From assembly GCA_041583495.1 (NCBI GenBank), contig JBFHFS010000016.1, positions 1 to 64,000 on the forward strand: 64,000 nucleotides of DNA, given 5' to 3'. Made by a program: the position numbers and the translations under genes. The notes under the pieces are model-generated. The model saw only the letters and a program-made list of their open reading frames with translations, was not told where the DNA came from and ran no database searches. Below, one piece after another: positions 34,238-42,265 of this stretch (the first letter of the stretch is position 1; each line of letters begins with the position of its first letter). This DNA is from JBFHFS01 sp041583495. Lineage in GTDB: Bacteria; Bacteroidota; Bacteroidia; Bacteroidales; Marinilabiliaceae.

Positions 34238-35537
34238 AATCGTTAGGCAGATTCCGCTCGGCTAATTGGAAATCCTCTTGCTCGAGGGTTACAAGTTGAT
34301 TTTTCCAGTCCCTGATGTGGGTTAGGTAGCTGGTCATGAGCGCCTCTTTGACCGGTTCTACGGCGGGTGCCTCAATTTTGAGGGGGTCTACGGGGGTGTT
34401 GTTTTTATAAACCCTGAAATCGAGATGGGGGCCAGTGGCCAATCCTGTTTTCCCAACAAATCCAATGAGCTCTCCCTGGCTCACACGGTTTCCGCTGGCG
34501 AGTCCTTTTGCAAAGCCGGAAAGATGCATGTATACGGTGGTGTAAACGCTGTTGTGCTTAATCTTAATGTAGTTGCCACCACCTTTAGGGTCCCAGCCCC
34601 TGTGGGTGACGCGTCCGTCGCCCAGCGCGTAAACCGGCGTGCCCGAGGCAGCAGCGTAATCGATGCCGTGGTGGGGGCGCCGTATTTTGAGAATGGGATG
34701 TAAGCGGCTGTTGCTGAATCGGCTGCTGATGCGTGAGAATTTTAAGGGTGCCTTTAAAAAGGCCTTCCTTAAACTCTTTCCTTCTTCATCGTAGAAGCTC
34801 ATCACGCTGTCCTGCTCATACCGGAAGGCATAGTAGGGTTTTCCCCGGTGATTAAAACAGGCGGCATATATGGTGCTGATGCCAACAGAGAGGCTGTCGA
34901 CATATTGTTCGTCGTAAATCACCGAAAAATGATCCCCTTTTTCAATCCCAAAGAAATCAACGGTCCAGGCATAGATGTCGGAGAGCTCCATGGCCAGGTT
35001 GGGGTTGAGATGCTGGTCGTTGATGGTGTTCCACAGAGAGCTGTTAATGACGCCTCTGGCCTGCTTCCGGATGGTTTCAGTGGGTTTTATTCCCCGGTAG
35101 AGAACGGTGTCTCCCTTCAGCGACATCACCACATAGTCGGTGTGGTCTATTTCGTAAACAAACCAGGCGGGCGCCGCCACCGAATCTTTGTTTAAGAAGA
35201 TGGTGTAAGGGTTTCCTGCCTTGAGTTTGCGGACATCAAACACTTCTTTGGAGGCTTGTGCAAGGTTGTGAATGGTGGAATACTCTACATCGTACTTTAA
35301 GAGAACCGATGCCAGGTTTTGGGCATTCCGAATGCGCCCCTCTTCTATTATAAAGGAGTCTTTCACCAACCCGTACATGGTGGCCGGAGGAGGTGGCGTA
35401 AAGAGTTCCGATGACAAAGTATCTGCAGGGAGATCATCGGGAATGGTCAACCCACTGTAGTGATTGTAGAATACCGACAGAAGAAAAATCACGATTACCG
35501 AGATAATCAGAGCGATCAGATATTTAGTTTTTTTCAT
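34206..35537 (-). CDS. M23 (LytM-type) peptidase with an N-terminal membrane anchor
   Basis: 443 residues. A membrane segment at about 5-23 anchors the protein in the inner membrane, with the rest in the periplasm. The C-terminal M23 domain should cut peptidoglycan cross-links or serve as an activator of other hydrolases. Motif 1 is HHGID with metal ligands H289 and D293. The second motif is PHLDF: H371 is kept but the usual second histidine ligand is D373. Whether the enzyme is active is therefore uncertain. About 39 bases downstream of the YitT-like gene on the same strand. Confidence 0.85.
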   Translation of the reverse strand: MKKTKYLIALIISVIVIFLLSVFYNHYSGLTIPDDLPADTLSSELFTPPPPATMYGLVKDSFIIEEGRIRNAQNLASVLLKYDVEYSTIHNLAQASKEVFDVRKLKAGNPYTIFLNKDSVAAPAWFVYEIDHTDYVVMSLKGDTVLYRGIKPTETIRKQARGVINSSLWNTINDQHLNPNLAMELSDIYAWTVDFFGIEKGDHFSVIYDEQYVDSLSVGISTIYAACFNHRGKPYYAFRYEQDSVMSFYDEEGKSLRKAFLKAPLKFSRISSRFSNSRLHPILKIRRPHHGIDYAAASGTPVYALGDGRVTHRGWDPKGGGNYIKIKHNSVYTTVYMHLSGFAKGLASGNRVSQGELIGFVGKTGLATGPHLDFRVYKNNTPVDPLKIEAPAVEPVKEALMTSYLTHIRDWKNQLVTLEQEDFQLAERNLPNDFSSISAAPLE

Positions 35538-35576
35538 GTTTTTTGTTCTCATTTGTGGGACAAATCCGGGTTAAAA

Positions 35577-36440
35577 CTAAATTCTTTTATTCAGTTTATC
35601 AAACCCTTCTCCATAAACCCCCATTACATTTCCCATGGTGATAAAAGCATCGTGGTCGATGTTTTTGATGATGCGAAGAAGTACGGCCGATTCATTTTTG
35701 CGGGCAATAACCAGGAGGACTTTTACCTCTTCTCCTGTATATCCTCCAATAGCCGGGAGGATGGTTAATCCCCGGTTGGCCGCGTGTAAAATATGGTGAG
35801 AGAGTTCCTCGTGTTTTTTTGAAAAGATAAAGAACTGAACCGTCTGTTTGGTTCCCGAAATAACCATATCCAGCGTATAGGTAATCACTGCCATGGTCAT
35901 AAACCCGTATACCATGGTTTCTATCGACCGAAAAATGGGGAAGGAGAGGGAGATGATGATGGCATCGAGGGTCAACAGGAGTCTGCCCAGGCTATAATTT
36001 CGGTATTTGTTGATGATGAGGGCAACAATGTCGGTGCCACCCGTACTCCCGCCATGGGTAAAGATCAATCCGCTTCCTGTCCCTGCAATAATAGCTCCGG
36101 TAAGGGCTGCCATCATCTTTTCTGAAACCAGAGGCTCCTGAAATATATTGCTGAACAGGGAGAGAAAACCCGAAAAGATGACGACAGAATAGATGGTTTT
36201 TAATCCAAAAGAGCTGCCCAGTATCTTTATAGCCAATAATATTAAGGCTATGTTGATGGTGAGGCTGGTGATTCCCAGGTCCCATCCCAATAAATAGTAA
36301 AGGAGGGTGGCGATCCCCGTGAGTCCTCCTCCTACTATTTTCGAGGGGATGATAAACGCTGACCACCCAAAAGTGGCAAGGCCCATCCCAAGGGTGATGA
36401 AAAGATAAGATTTAAATTCTTTCCAAATCTTGTTTTTCAT
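35577..36440 (-). CDS. YitT family membrane protein (DUF161/DUF2179)
   Basis: A 287-residue inner-membrane protein. About five or six hydrophobic segments fill residues 10-200 (DUF161: FGWSAFIIPSKIVGGGLTGIATLLYYL, GSGLIFTHGGSTGGTDIVALI), followed by a cytoplasmic DUF2179 domain (VKVLLVIARKNESAVLLRIIKNIDHDAFITMGNVMGVYGEGF). The function of the family is not known; homologues have been linked to transport only by shape. It lies between leuS and the M23 gene on the same strand. Confidence 0.85.
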   Translation of the reverse strand: MKNKIWKEFKSYLFITLGMGLATFGWSAFIIPSKIVGGGLTGIATLLYYLLGWDLGITSLTINIALILLAIKILGSSFGLKTIYSVVIFSGFLSLFSNIFQEPLVSEKMMAALTGAIIAGTGSGLIFTHGGSTGGTDIVALIINKYRNYSLGRLLLTLDAIIISLSFPIFRSIETMVYGFMTMAVITYTLDMVISGTKQTVQFFIFSKKHEELSHHILHAANRGLTILPAIGGYTGEEVKVLLVIARKNESAVLLRIIKNIDHDAFITMGNVMGVYGEGFDKLNKRI

Positions 36441-36470
36441 CAGCAGGTATTTTGTTTTTAAAGATTAAGT

Positions 36471-36509
36471 GGGACAAACCTCCCCCGGGTTTTCGGGAGA
36501 GGTTCGTCC
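36471..36509. terminator. Hairpin between leuS and the YitT-like gene
   Basis: An interrupted long stem (GGGAC...AACCTC...CCCG with CGGG...GAGGTT...GTCC). On the minus strand a moderately T-rich stretch follows. It may partly end the leuS transcript. Confidence 0.5.
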
Positions 36510-36563
36510 TGTTCCATTTGGTTTTTTCCGGCAAATGAGCTGTTTTGAGGCGCTTCAATATTT

Positions 36564-39350
36564 TTATTTAACAACAATATTGATGATTTTCCCCGGAACC
36601 ACAATGGTTTTCACAACCGTTTTTCCCTCAACCCATTTGGCGGTAGCTTCATGGGCCAGGGCTGCTGAGGCCACCTCCTCTTTTGAGGTGTCGGTTGGCA
36701 ATTCCAGCTTGAACCTGGTTTTTCCATTGAAAGATACCGGATAGGTTACCACCTCTTCGATAAGGTGTTGTGGGTCTACTTTGGGCCATTGGGCATCGAC
36801 AATTGACGATTGATGGCCAAGGCTGTGCCACAACTCCTCCGCTACATGGGGAGCAAAGGGCGCCATCAGCACCAGCAAGGGTTCCAGAATGGCCTGTTTG
36901 TGACAATCCAAATCATTGAGCTCATTCACGCAGATCATAAAGGCACTCACACAGGTATTGAAGGAGAAACGCTCAATGTCGTCACCAATCTTTTGGATAG
37001 TGCGGTGAAGGACTTTTAGTTCCTCTTTTTCAGGGGCTTCGGTTGAAACCACCAGCTCATTGTCCCGGTTGAAGAAAAGATGCCAGGTTTTTCGGAGGAA
37101 CTTATGTACCCCATCTATGCCGTTGGTGTCCCAGGGCTTGGATTGCTCCAGTGGGCCCAGAAACATCTCATACAACCGCAGGGTGTCGGCTCCATACTGA
37201 TCGATGATCGTGTCGGGGTTCACCACATTGTACATCGACTTAGACATTTTTTCCACCGCCCAGCCGCAAATGTATTTGTCGTCTTCCAGAACAAACTGAG
37301 CGTCTTTATATTCGGGGTTCCAGCTTTTAAAGGCTTCCAGGTCCAGGATGTCGTTGCGAACGATGTTCACATCCACGTGGATAGGGGTGGTGTCGTATTG
37401 GTCTTTAAGGTTGAGCGATACAAAGGTGTTGGAGCCCTTGACGCGGTATACAAAGTTGGAGCGTCCCTGAATCATTCCCTGATTCACCAGTTTTCGGAAG
37501 GGTTCCTCTTTGCATACCACTCCCAGGTCGTAAAGGAATTTGTTCCAAAAACGGGAGTATACCAGGTGTCCGGTGGCATGCTCCGTGCCGCCAATGTAAA
37601 GGTCAACATCCTGCCAGTAATCATTGGCTTGGGGACTTACCAGCATCTGGTCGTTTCGGGGATCCATGTAGCGCAGGTAATACGCCGAAGAACCGGCAAA
37701 CCCAGGCATGGTGTTCAATTCCAGCGGATAACCATCATTGGTTTTCCAGTTTTTGGCGCGCCCCAGAGGGGGTTCTCCCTGTTCGGTGGGGAGGTATTTA
37801 TCCACCTCGGGAAGTTTCAGTGGCAACTCCGAATCTTCGAGGGTGTAGGGCATTCCCTCCTTATAATAGACGGGGAAAGGTTCTCCCCAGTAACGTTGAC
37901 GGCTGAAAATGGCATCGCGCAGACGGTAATTGACTTTTACTTCGCCAATATTGTGTTCGCGAACATACTCCATGGTGGTCTCGATGGCTTCAGGCACCTG
38001 CATTCCGTTAATGAATCCTGAGTTAATGAGGTAGCCCTCCTTGGAGTCGATGGAATCTTTCCAGGTTGAAGTATCCCCGGGGGTTTCGCCATTGGGTACC
38101 ACCACCTGTATGACGGGCAGGTCGAAGGTGCGTGCAAAGGCAAAGTCACGGGTGTCGTGGCCCGGGACGGCCATGATGGCGCCGGTACCATAACCGGCCA
38201 GCACGTAGTCGCTCACCCAAATGGGAATCTCCTCATGGGTGAGGGGGTTCACCGCATAGGCGCCCGTAAATACACCGGTCATCTTTTTCACTTCGGCCAA
38301 CCGTTCACGCTCGGTGCGTTTTTTTGTCTCTGCCAGGTATTGCTCAACAGCCTCTTGATATTCGGCGGTAACCACCTGTTGAACCAGCTCACTCTCGGGG
38401 GCCAGCACCATGAAGGTTACGCCAAATACGGTGTCGGCACGAGTGGTGAATATCTTCATCCCTACCTCTGAGTTCTTTACCTTAAAAACCATCTCGGCGC
38501 CTTTGGAGCGACCTATCCAGTTGCGCTGGATCTCTTTAAGGGAATCGGACCAGTCGAGTGTGTCGAGGCCGTTAAGCAATCGTTCGGCATAGGCAGACAC
38601 GCGCAGCGACCATTGCCGCATCACCTTTTGTTCAACGGGATGGCCCCCTCTTACCGAAACGCCCTCCTTGACTTCATCATTAGCCAAAACCGTTCCCAGG
38701 GCGGGACACCAGTTGACCAGGGTGTCGGCAAGATAGGCAATGCGGTAGTTCAGCAAGAGGGTCTGTTGCTCTTTTTCACTCATCTGTTGCCATTCCCCGG
38801 CGGTAAAATCGAGTTTTTCTGAACAGGCAGCCTCTAACCCTTTGGTCCCGTTTGTTTCGAAGTGGTGAACCAGGTCGCTCACGGGAAGGGCTTTATCTGC
38901 TTTGGTGTCGTAATAATGATGAAACATCCGGATAAAGGCCCATTGGGTCCAATGGTAATAATCCGGATCGCAGGTTTTTACCTCCCGCTCCCAGTCGTAT
39001 GAGAAGCCAATTTTATCGAGCTGTTCGCGGTAACGGCGAACGTTGTTTTCGGTAGTGATGGCGGGGTGCTGCCCGGTTTGTATCGCATATTGTTCGGCAG
39101 GCAAACCGTAAGCGTCATACCCCATGGGATGCAATACATTGAAGCCGTTGAGCCGCTTAAAGCGACTGTAAATATCGGAGGCGATGTAGCCAAGTGGATG
39201 ACCCACATGCAGCCCGGCACCCGAAGGGTAGGGGAACATGTCCAGTACATAATATTTGGGTCGGTTGGCATCAACCTTTACGCGGTAAGTGTTTTCATCC
39301 CGCCAATAGGATTGCCATTTTTGTTCGATTTGCTTAAAATTGTATTCCAT
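36564..39350 (-). CDS. leuS: Leucyl-tRNA synthetase
   Basis: LeuRS charges tRNA-Leu. The 928 residues are a usual length for the bacterial type. The ATP-site HIGH-type motif is PYPSGAGLHVGHPLGY near residue 40, the editing domain (TFMVLAPESELV, GTGAIMAVPGHDTRDFAFA) is complete, and the KMSKS loop is EKMSKSMYN. The C-terminal tail carries the tRNA-binding domain. No strong promoter was seen upstream; the 350 bases before it contain repeats described separately. Confidence 0.97.
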   Translation of the reverse strand: MEYNFKQIEQKWQSYWRDENTYRVKVDANRPKYYVLDMFPYPSGAGLHVGHPLGYIASDIYSRFKRLNGFNVLHPMGYDAYGLPAEQYAIQTGQHPAITTENNVRRYREQLDKIGFSYDWEREVKTCDPDYYHWTQWAFIRMFHHYYDTKADKALPVSDLVHHFETNGTKGLEAACSEKLDFTAGEWQQMSEKEQQTLLLNYRIAYLADTLVNWCPALGTVLANDEVKEGVSVRGGHPVEQKVMRQWSLRVSAYAERLLNGLDTLDWSDSLKEIQRNWIGRSKGAEMVFKVKNSEVGMKIFTTRADTVFGVTFMVLAPESELVQQVVTAEYQEAVEQYLAETKKRTERERLAEVKKMTGVFTGAYAVNPLTHEEIPIWVSDYVLAGYGTGAIMAVPGHDTRDFAFARTFDLPVIQVVVPNGETPGDTSTWKDSIDSKEGYLINSGFINGMQVPEAIETTMEYVREHNIGEVKVNYRLRDAIFSRQRYWGEPFPVYYKEGMPYTLEDSELPLKLPEVDKYLPTEQGEPPLGRAKNWKTNDGYPLELNTMPGFAGSSAYYLRYMDPRNDQMLVSPQANDYWQDVDLYIGGTEHATGHLVYSRFWNKFLYDLGVVCKEEPFRKLVNQGMIQGRSNFVYRVKGSNTFVSLNLKDQYDTTPIHVDVNIVRNDILDLEAFKSWNPEYKDAQFVLEDDKYICGWAVEKMSKSMYNVVNPDTIIDQYGADTLRLYEMFLGPLEQSKPWDTNGIDGVHKFLRKTWHLFFNRDNELVVSTEAPEKEELKVLHRTIQKIGDDIERFSFNTCVSAFMICVNELNDLDCHKQAILEPLLVLMAPFAPHVAEELWHSLGHQSSIVDAQWPKVDPQHLIEEVVTYPVSFNGKTRFKLELPTDTSKEEVASAALAHEATAKWVEGKTVVKTIVVPGKIINIVVK

Positions 39351-39699
39351 AATGCCTCACAAAATAAAAAAGTATATTTTTCTAAGAATGGTCGTAAGGA
39401 GACGCCAAATTAACCTGGTTGTATCCAGCCTGGGGTCAAGATTTTTCCGGAACATCAGGATGTCCTGTTTTTAGCCCTCGCAAGCCTTTTTTTTTGACGC
39501 TTTTTGACGCTTATATAATTGCCACGTCAATAGAAATAAGGTGTTTCAATAAATGCCAGGTATACCCGATTGTTTGAAATGTGCGAAAATACGAAAAGTT
39601 TCAGAGAATAGTAAGGAGACATTTTAATGAATGAGAAGATTGAAAATGCAAGAATGATTTTGGAGAGCGGGAAAAATTCCTACCTTTGCGGCGTAAAAT
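39351..39699. other. Intergenic region between leuS and tRNA-Arg
   Basis: 349 bases without a gene. It contains a tandem 10-base duplication tttttgacgc (39491-39510) and two copies of GTAAGGAGAC (39394-39403, 39611-39620) about 217 bases apart. No function is evident. Confidence 0.5.
39659..39688 (+). promoter_or_regulatory. Promoter of tRNA-Arg
   Basis: TTTG (39659-39662), 18-base spacer, TACCTTTG (39681-39688), starting 11 bases before the tRNA. Both boxes match the Bacteroidetes consensus. Confidence 0.72.
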
Positions 39700-39772
39700 G
39701 GTCCCGTAGTTTAACTGGATAGAACGTAGGATTCCGGTTCCTATGGTGGGGGTTCGAGTCCTCCCGGGATCA
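39700..39772 (+). tRNA. tRNA-Arg(CCG)
   Basis: 73 bases fold as a cloverleaf: acceptor GGTCCCG/CGGGATC (one G-U pair), anticodon stem TAGGA/TCCTA with loop TTCCGGT giving anticodon CCG, and the T-arm GGTTCGAGTCC. It decodes CGG arginine. The CCA end is not encoded. Confidence 0.93.
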
Positions 39773-39780
39773 CACCGGAT

Positions 39781-39826
39781 AACCGCAATAAGTTTTTGTA
39801 GCTTGTTGCGGTTTTGTTATTTTTAA
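39781..39826 (+). terminator. Terminator of the tRNA-Arg gene
   Basis: AACCGCAA/TTGCGGTT with inner pairs AAG/CTT and a loop in the 39790s, followed by a T-rich run. Confidence 0.8.
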
Positions 39827-40456
39827 ATGTACCCTGTTTTGCGATCCCCCCAAAAAAACATTGCCCCCCTTTGCAGAAAACAATACCGGCTGAAATTTCG
39901 AGGTAAGCATTTAAATTAAGATGAGTCCGGGCGGGTTTAAAGTCGTTTCTTCAACTTCGTTGTTAAACAGAGCTCTCCTGAAACGACTCGAAACAATAAG
40001 ATCTATTCCGAAAAATTTATGGCTGGGCGTAATAACCCCGGGTTTATTCTCCTAATAATTTTTATTCTCCAAATCACAGGGGTGCATGGCCCTGAGTTCT
40101 TTACCCGATCCGGTTATCAAATATTTTTTTCCTCTTCATACATTATTTATAGGTATCGTTATCCCAATGTGTTGCCGACCGGCTCTTTTGGGAAGATGCT
40201 TTCACGGTTCATTATTTTTTTGGATGTCCATTGCTGTACGGGTTTCTTTGTTGTTCAACATCTTTGAGTTCTGCCAGAATACAATTTGATTTTCCATAGC
40301 CCATCGGACTTGAACACTGGAGGTTCGTTTTTTTAATTAACTGAGAATTACCTTTCTGAATAGAGGCCCTCCTCGTTTCACGGGCTTAGTGGCATGTGGG
40401 TTGTCTGATGCAAATCAGGAGAAATGAGATTTTTCGATCCACTATGTTTGTTGAGT

Positions 40457-40489
40457 TTTGCAGAGATTCATTTTTAATGGTTACTTTTG
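40457..40489 (+). promoter_or_regulatory. Promoter of the first sulfatase gene
   Basis: TTTG (40457-40460), 21-base spacer, TACTTTTG (40482-40489), 31 bases before the ATG. Both boxes match the Bacteroidetes consensus. Confidence 0.68.
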
Positions 40490-40520
40490 GGAAAACCGAA
40501 TGCTATTAACTATTTAATTT

Positions 40521-42077
40521 ATGATTTTGAAAAGTAAAACCATTAGTCTCTTTCTGCTGGCAGTAGTTATTTCTGTTGCCGGGTGTCAATCCACCCCGAA
40601 GAAAGTTGAAAATACGGCAACCAAACCCAATGTTGTGGTTATTTATCTCGACGATTTGGGCTATGGAGATCTGAGTTGTTATGGCGGGGTTGGTTTAGAG
40701 ACCCCGAATATTGATGCTCTGGCCAATGGTGGCGTGCGTTTTACCAATGGATATGCCACTTCGGCAACCTGCACCCCCAGTCGTTATGGGTTGCTTACCG
40801 GGGTTTATCCCTGGCGCAACAAGGAGGCCAGAATCCTTGCCGGAACGGCTCCCCTGATTATTGATACCGCTCAGGTAACCCTGCCCAAAATGTTTAAAAG
40901 GCAAGGCTACCAAACGGCCGTTGTGGGCAAGTGGCATTTGGGGTTGGGGCTTGGCGATGTGGATTGGAATCAACGCATCTCTCCCGGACCAAATGAAGTG
41001 GGTTTCGATTATGCCTACATCATGGCCGCTACCCAGGACCGCGTCCCTACCGTTTATATCGACAATGGAATGGTGGATGGGTTAGACCCGAATGATCCAA
41101 TCCAGGTGGATTATAAAAATAACTTTGAAGGTGAACCAACCGGGTTGGATAATCCTGAATTACTGACCATGAAATGGCATCATGGCCATCACAACAGCAT
41201 CGTTAACGGCATCCCACGCATAGGATTTATGAAAGGTGGCGAAAAAGCCAAATGGAGCGATATTGATTTAGCCGATCATTTTCTGGCCAAGGCTCAGCAT
41301 TATGTGAAGCAACACAAGGATCAACCCTTCTTCTTGTATTATGCCCTGAACGAACCTCATGTTCCTCGTACGCCAAATCCCCGTTTCGTAGGTCAATCCG
41401 GAATGGGACCCCGTGGGGATGTGATCCTGGAAGCCGACTGGTGTATCGGTGAATTTATTAAGACCCTGGACGCCGAAGGGTTACTCGAAAATACACTGAT
41501 TGTGTTCTCCAGTGATAATGGTCCGGTTCTGAATGATGGCTATTACGATGATGCGGTTGAAAAACTGGGCGATCATAAACCTTCCGGGCCCTATAGAGGG
41601 GGGAAATACAGTTTGTTTGAAGCCGGAACACACGTCCCCTTCATCACCTACTGGAAAGGTAAAATTCAACCCAAAGTGTCTGATGCTTTAATTTGTCAAA
41701 TGGATTTATTGGCTTCTCTGGCAAAATTGGTTGGCACCGAAGAGAGTAGCACCGATAGTGAAGAGTATCTGGATGTTTTGTTGGGAACCAGTGACATGGG
41801 AAGAGAGAGTCTGGTTATTGAAGCCAGCAGTAGAACCGCATTGCGTAAGGGCGATTGGATCATGATTCCAAGCTACAATGGACCGGCAATGAGCAAGCAG
41901 ACAAACATTGAATTAGGAAATTCCGACGAATATCAATTGTATAATTTGAAGGAAGATATTGGTCAGCAAAACAATTTGGCCAAGTCGAACCCGGAAAAAC
42001 TCAAAGAAATGCTCGACGCTTTTGTTGCCTTAAGGGGTGAGGGATTTGGGGAAACCGAAAAACTTGAATTGAAATAG
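40521..42077 (+). CDS. Secreted lipoprotein sulfatase (S1 family)
   Basis: A 518-residue arylsulfatase-type enzyme. The lipobox VAGC puts the lipid cysteine at C22, so it should sit in the outer or periplasmic membrane face. Sulfatase motifs: DDLGYGDLSCYGG near residue 42 (metal ligands), C84 in CTPSR (converted to formylglycine), and GKWHLGLG. The second metal site is SSDNGP near residue 330. Active only if a maturase modifies C84; none is in the window. Substrate probably a sulfated glycan, but this cannot be told from sequence. No SusC/SusD pair is near. Confidence 0.92.
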   Translation: MILKSKTISLFLLAVVISVAGCQSTPKKVENTATKPNVVVIYLDDLGYGDLSCYGGVGLETPNIDALANGGVRFTNGYATSATCTPSRYGLLTGVYPWRNKEARILAGTAPLIIDTAQVTLPKMFKRQGYQTAVVGKWHLGLGLGDVDWNQRISPGPNEVGFDYAYIMAATQDRVPTVYIDNGMVDGLDPNDPIQVDYKNNFEGEPTGLDNPELLTMKWHHGHHNSIVNGIPRIGFMKGGEKAKWSDIDLADHFLAKAQHYVKQHKDQPFFLYYALNEPHVPRTPNPRFVGQSGMGPRGDVILEADWCIGEFIKTLDAEGLLENTLIVFSSDNGPVLNDGYYDDAVEKLGDHKPSGPYRGGKYSLFEAGTHVPFITYWKGKIQPKVSDALICQMDLLASLAKLVGTEESSTDSEEYLDVLLGTSDMGRESLVIEASSRTALRKGDWIMIPSYNGPAMSKQTNIELGNSDEYQLYNLKEDIGQQNNLAKSNPEKLKEMLDAFVALRGEGFGETEKLELK

Positions 42078-42100
42078 ATAAATTCTGTTTGTCCGTATAG

Positions 42101-42177
42101 AAGCTGGAAGCCTTAAGTCTGAAGTAAGTTGATTTATGATGAAACTAGACTTCTTCAAACTTCCTTCCTCCAGCTTT
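42101..42177. repeat. Imperfect inverted repeat between the two sulfatase genes
   Basis: AAGCTGGA (42101-42108) pairs with TCCAGCTT (42169-42176); inside, AAGTCTGAAG (42115-42124) pairs with CTTCAAACTT (42153-42162) with one mismatch. The hairpin may end transcription after the first sulfatase gene or be a dispersed repeat. Confidence 0.6.
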
Positions 42178-42265
42178 TAGCCACAAGGGGGATGCCTGTC
42201 GCCAAAGAACATAATAATATGAATTACAATACTATTTTAAACCTGAGCCTTTAAATTCTGGAACT

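Larger units (their letters stand above)
39773..40520. other. Gene-poor region between tRNA-Arg and the first sulfatase gene
   Basis: About 750 bases. Apart from the tRNA terminator and the sulfatase promoter it holds an inverted repeat AGTCGTTTC/GAAACGACT (39941-39949, 39980-39988) with a 30-base loop. A possible 82-codon frame at 40019-40267 encodes a hydrophobic peptide with no recognisable domain; I do not call it a gene. Confidence 0.5.

Noticed and set aside
40019..40267. Possible small membrane protein after tRNA-Arg
   Set aside because: 82 codons with hydrophobic stretches but no homology pattern, no promoter box close to it, and codon use unlike the neighbouring genes.
40390..40405. 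Near match to a sigma54 promoter (TGGCATG then TTG) upstream of the first sulfatase
   Set aside because: The -12 element has GT instead of the required GC, and a good Bacteroidetes promoter lies closer to the start. In 64 kb such a match can occur by chance.
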